A stretch of 42,344 bases of DNA, from the NCBI GenBank assembly GCA_964587125.1, contig CAZPKC010000016.1, positions 1-42,344 of the forward strand. The letters are read 5' to 3'. Position 1 is the stretch's first letter, and each line of letters starts with the position of its first letter. This DNA comes from CAIXLI01 sp964587125. Its GTDB lineage: Bacteria; Pseudomonadota; Alphaproteobacteria; UBA9219. The notes under the pieces are model-generated. The model was not told the DNA's origin. It made no database searches and saw nothing but the letters and a program-made list of their open reading frames with translations. Below, in pieces: positions 40,427 through 42,344 of the stretch. The position numbers were made by a program, and so were the translations under genes.

Positions 40427-41086
40427 TTACACAGGCACCGGCTGCGACGCAGACTCATCAACGGCAACCAAATTCGCGACGCTTTCCGCGACCCGATTCG
40501 GAATCTCCAGCAGAATGTTTGAATCGGCGTGTCCGCATGCGATAAGTCCGGCGGCGATAAAATTGTTTTCGCCGTCGGTCTGCAGGTTATAAACGGGCTC
40601 CCGTGAAGCGACGCTGTCCATGCTCGCCACGCGAGCCAGACTCTGCTTTCCGCAGATATAAACAAGCAGGACATCTTTGTTTGTTTCAAGCTTGCCGACG
40701 CGCTTCCATCCGTCTTGCGTCAGAACCAAATGGTTCGACGTAATCCTCACAGGTTCGGCCGCGCCTTCATAGGAAAGATTATAAATATTGGCCGAATCGT
40801 TTATCGTAACTTTAAGAACGGAACGCGCGACGATTTCCTTTTTTATTCCGTTCCACGAGAGAACGGTCTGGCCCTCCTTGATTTCGTCGATCCTGATTTC
40901 GCCGGAAGGAGTGGAAGGGGTCTGCACCTTCGTCGATCCGGCGAAGGAATCCGATTCCCGCGCCTTTCTTTGCAGATCGGACTTGTGGCTTTCAAGCTCA
41001 TACCGATCCGAAAAGCTCAATCCGCTTTCGCTGTTAGACAGAGCGCTATCGATTGCATTTATTTTTTCCTGTGTTCTCCAATCCAT
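40427..41086 (-). CDS. Stand-alone Hint (Hedgehog/intein-like) domain protein
   Basis: 219 residues from the ATG at 41086, with a strong GGGGAGGA site; the frame to 41158 is rejected. Hint features: a start block at 47-60 (SFAGSTKVQTP, where Cys1 is replaced by Ser47), DEIKEGQTVLSWN, block B as RITSNHLVLTQDGW with the Thr116-x-x-His119 pair, and block F as VYNLQTDGENNFIAAGLIACGH (165-186). The usual terminal His-Asn is not present (ACGH follows). The N-terminal 45 residues are a charged helix. In known Hint domains these parts drive self-cleavage or splicing; here the loss of the Cys and Asn suggests altered or lost activity. Located between the MFS gene and ftsZ, divergent from ftsZ. Confidence 0.75.
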   Translation of the reverse strand: MDWRTQEKINAIDSALSNSESGLSFSDRYELESHKSDLQRKARESDSFAGSTKVQTPSTPSGEIRIDEIKEGQTVLSWNGIKKEIVARSVLKVTINDSANIYNLSYEGAAEPVRITSNHLVLTQDGWKRVGKLETNKDVLLVYICGKQSLARVASMDSVASREPVYNLQTDGENNFIAAGLIACGHADSNILLEIPNRVAESVANLVAVDESASQPVPV

Positions 41087-41521
41087 TGAATTCCTCCCCG
41101 TTGAGTTGATGAAAGCAATTTGTGCCGTCGAATCTAATGCGCATGGGAAAGGCAGCAAGGTGCGTAAACCCGTTTAAAAAGAGACGGGCGATGACGAAAA
41201 AATATGTTTTGATAAGGACTGGCGATTAAATATACGCAACAGGTCCCTTCTTCGCGGACGCAGTGTCCGGCGGCGGAAAAATTTCTCTCATTAGACACCG
41301 CGCGCGAAAAAGCTTTCGAAAACGTCCTGATTCACACATCACTTTCACTTCGCCCGCTAACAGGTTGCATTGCAATTTCTTTATGCCTTTTCGCGCGCCC
41401 AAAACAGCCTAAATGTCTGAAATTTCTGATTCTTGGCGCGGGTTTTTGTTGCGCGAATCAAAGGAAAAGATTCATATATCGGGAGAATGATTCCCGCGCC
41501 CCTAAAACCGGAGGTTAATTC
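41087..41521. other. Intergenic region upstream of ftsZ
   Basis: 435 bases between the Hint gene and ftsZ. It contains an 11-base palindrome TTGCATTGCAA (41365-41375), a hairpin CGGGA-TCCCG (41480-41496) about 25 bases before ftsZ, and GATT/CGCG palindromes near 41428-41460. No clear sigma-70 promoter with good spacing is seen. No convincing gene: a 31-codon frame at 41138 is weak. It probably includes the ftsZ promoter(s), which in alphaproteobacteria are cell-cycle controlled; no TTAA-N7-TTAA (CtrA) site was found. Confidence 0.5.
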
Positions 41522-42344
41522 ATGATCAATTTGTCGATGGCCGATCCCGAACACAATTTGCGTCCCCGCCTGACGGTTATTGGCGTAGGCGGCGCAGGAG
41601 GCAATGCCATCAACAACATGATCCGTTGCCAATTGGAAGGCTGCGACTTTATCGCGGCCAACACGGATTCTCAGGCGCTCGCGATGTCTCTGGCGGCCCG
41701 CAAGATTCAGCTTGGCATTAATATGTCCCGCGGCTTGGGTGCGGGCTCGAAGGCGGAGGTGGGCCGCGCGGCTGCCGAGGAGCAAATCAACGACATTCTG
41801 GCGTCGCTCGAAGGCTCCGACATGCTTTTCATCACGGCAGGCATGGGAGGCGGCACGGGAACGGGCGCGGCGCCCGTCATTGCCCGCGCGGCGCGCGAGG
41901 CCGGAATCCTGACCGTCGGCGTCGTGACGAAGCCGTTCCATTTCGAAGGCAACAACCGCATGCGCATGGCCGAAGCGGGCATCGCCGAGTTGCAACAATT
42001 CGTGGATACGCTGATAGTCATCCCGAACCAGAACCTTTTCCGCATTGCGAATGAGCGCACGACGTTCGCCGAAGCCTTCCGCTTGGCCGACGAAGTTCTG
42101 CATTGCGGCGTGCGCGGCATTACCGACCTAATGGTCATGCCGGGCTTCATGAACCTCGATTTCGCCGACGTGAAAACGGTGATGGGCGAAATGGGCAAGG
42201 CGATGATGGGAACGGGCGAAGCCGACGGCGACAACCGCGCGGTGCGCGCGGCCGAAGCCGCGATATCCAACCCGCTGCTCGACGATGTGTCGATGAAGGG
42301 CGCGCGCGGGGTGCTTATCAACATCACGGGTGGCCTCGACATGA
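41522..42344 (+). CDS. ftsZ: Cell division protein FtsZ, 5' part
   Basis: The first 274 codons are in the window; the gene runs off the right edge without a stop. FtsZ is the tubulin homologue that builds the division ring. The GTP-binding motifs are visible: LTVIGVGGAGGNAINNMI at residues 17-34, NTDSQAL, and the tubulin signature MGGGTGTGAAPV near 100-111; the T7-loop region follows at INLDFADV-like NLDFADVKTVM. GGAGG lies 7 bases before the ATG. ftsA and ftsQ are not upstream; the next gene is the divergent Hint-domain gene, which differs from the usual dcw cluster order. Strong call, partial gene. Confidence 0.97.
   Translation, partial: MINLSMADPEHNLRPRLTVIGVGGAGGNAINNMIRCQLEGCDFIAANTDSQALAMSLAARKIQLGINMSRGLGAGSKAEVGRAAAEEQINDILASLEGSDMLFITAGMGGGTGTGAAPVIARAAREAGILTVGVVTKPFHFEGNNRMRMAEAGIAELQQFVDTLIVIPNQNLFRIANERTTFAEAFRLADEVLHCGVRGITDLMVMPGFMNLDFADVKTVMGEMGKAMMGTGEADGDNRAVRAAEAAISNPLLDDVSMKGARGVLINITGGLDM

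Noticed and set aside
41138..41230. 31-codon plus-strand frame upstream of ftsZ
   Set aside because: No ribosome-binding site and no recognisable pattern; probably non-coding.
41201..41521. CtrA-type TTAA-N7-TTAA sites before ftsZ
   Set aside because: No pair with the right spacing was found by eye.
1..42344. CRISPR arrays, rRNA operons and transposase genes
   Set aside because: No regularly spaced repeats, no rRNA-like segments and no transposase or integrase reading frames were seen other than xerC.

Overview
The window looks like a chromosomal segment of an alphaproteobacterium of moderate GC. The evidence is a lexA gene with the alphaproteobacterial SOS box GTTC-N7-GTTC, a split Fo operon in the order atpI-atpB-atpE-b'-b without the F1 genes, a murA-DUF2948 pair, a rmuC-def-fmt-truA cluster, kdsB (so a Gram-negative LPS maker), and interspersed GTCATTCC hairpin repeats. 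I cannot place it below class from the sequence alone.

Layout. 1-7.0 kb (minus strand) is a type II secretion / type IV pilus-like operon: secretin, two pseudopilins, GspE ATPase, GspF platform protein, and a short protein that ends at the window edge. 7.0-10.7 kb (minus) is truA, fmt, def and rmuC. 10.8-16.7 kb holds a 408-residue orphan, a small membrane protein, an XRE regulator, a PAP2 phosphatase, a GT39-type glycosyltransferase, a lipid A synthase N-domain protein and an orphan. 16.7-18.1 kb (minus) is a histidine phosphatase and kdsB. 18.2-22.2 kb (plus) is a small basic protein, dcd, murA, DUF2948, infA and a GT87 protein, closed by a strong terminator. 22.3-24.6 kb (minus) has two orphans around a UbiA-type prenyltransferase. 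24.7-26.6 kb is lexA and two small AT-richer orphans. 26.6-31.8 kb is priA, a transaldolase/Fsa-type aldolase, xerC and an APC permease. 31.9-33.2 kb is an AT-rich insert with a COG4185/zeta-like kinase. 33.2-34.3 kb is rlmB and tRNA-Tyr. 34.6-37.0 kb is the Fo operon. 37.1-38.9 kb is trpD-trpC (minus). 39-42.3 kb is an MFS transporter, a stand-alone Hint-domain protein and the 5' part of ftsZ.

Most of the window is core machinery: translation start and formyl handling, peptidoglycan and LPS precursors, replication restart, dimer resolution, SOS control, ATP synthesis, tryptophan synthesis and division. The accessory material lies mainly in gaps between convergent core genes.

The most notable signal is at rlmB. 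The last 47 coding bases of rlmB (33171-33217) recur as a direct repeat at 31916-31962 with 45/47 identity, and both differences are synonymous in the rlmB frame. The 1.2 kb between them is AT-rich and carries a kinase of the COG4185/zeta-toxin type plus an unknown partner gene. This is the structure left by integration into the 3' end of a gene, but no integrase is present. A weaker, more decayed copy of the priA 3' end (26221-26284) sits on the far side of a small AT-rich gene next to priA, which suggests the same process at a second site. Other points of interest are a Hint-domain protein with Ser in place of the usual first Cys, an extra segment of about 19 residues with a DNA palindrome inside Fmt, and a tRNA-Tyr whose 3' CCA end forms part of the following terminator stem.
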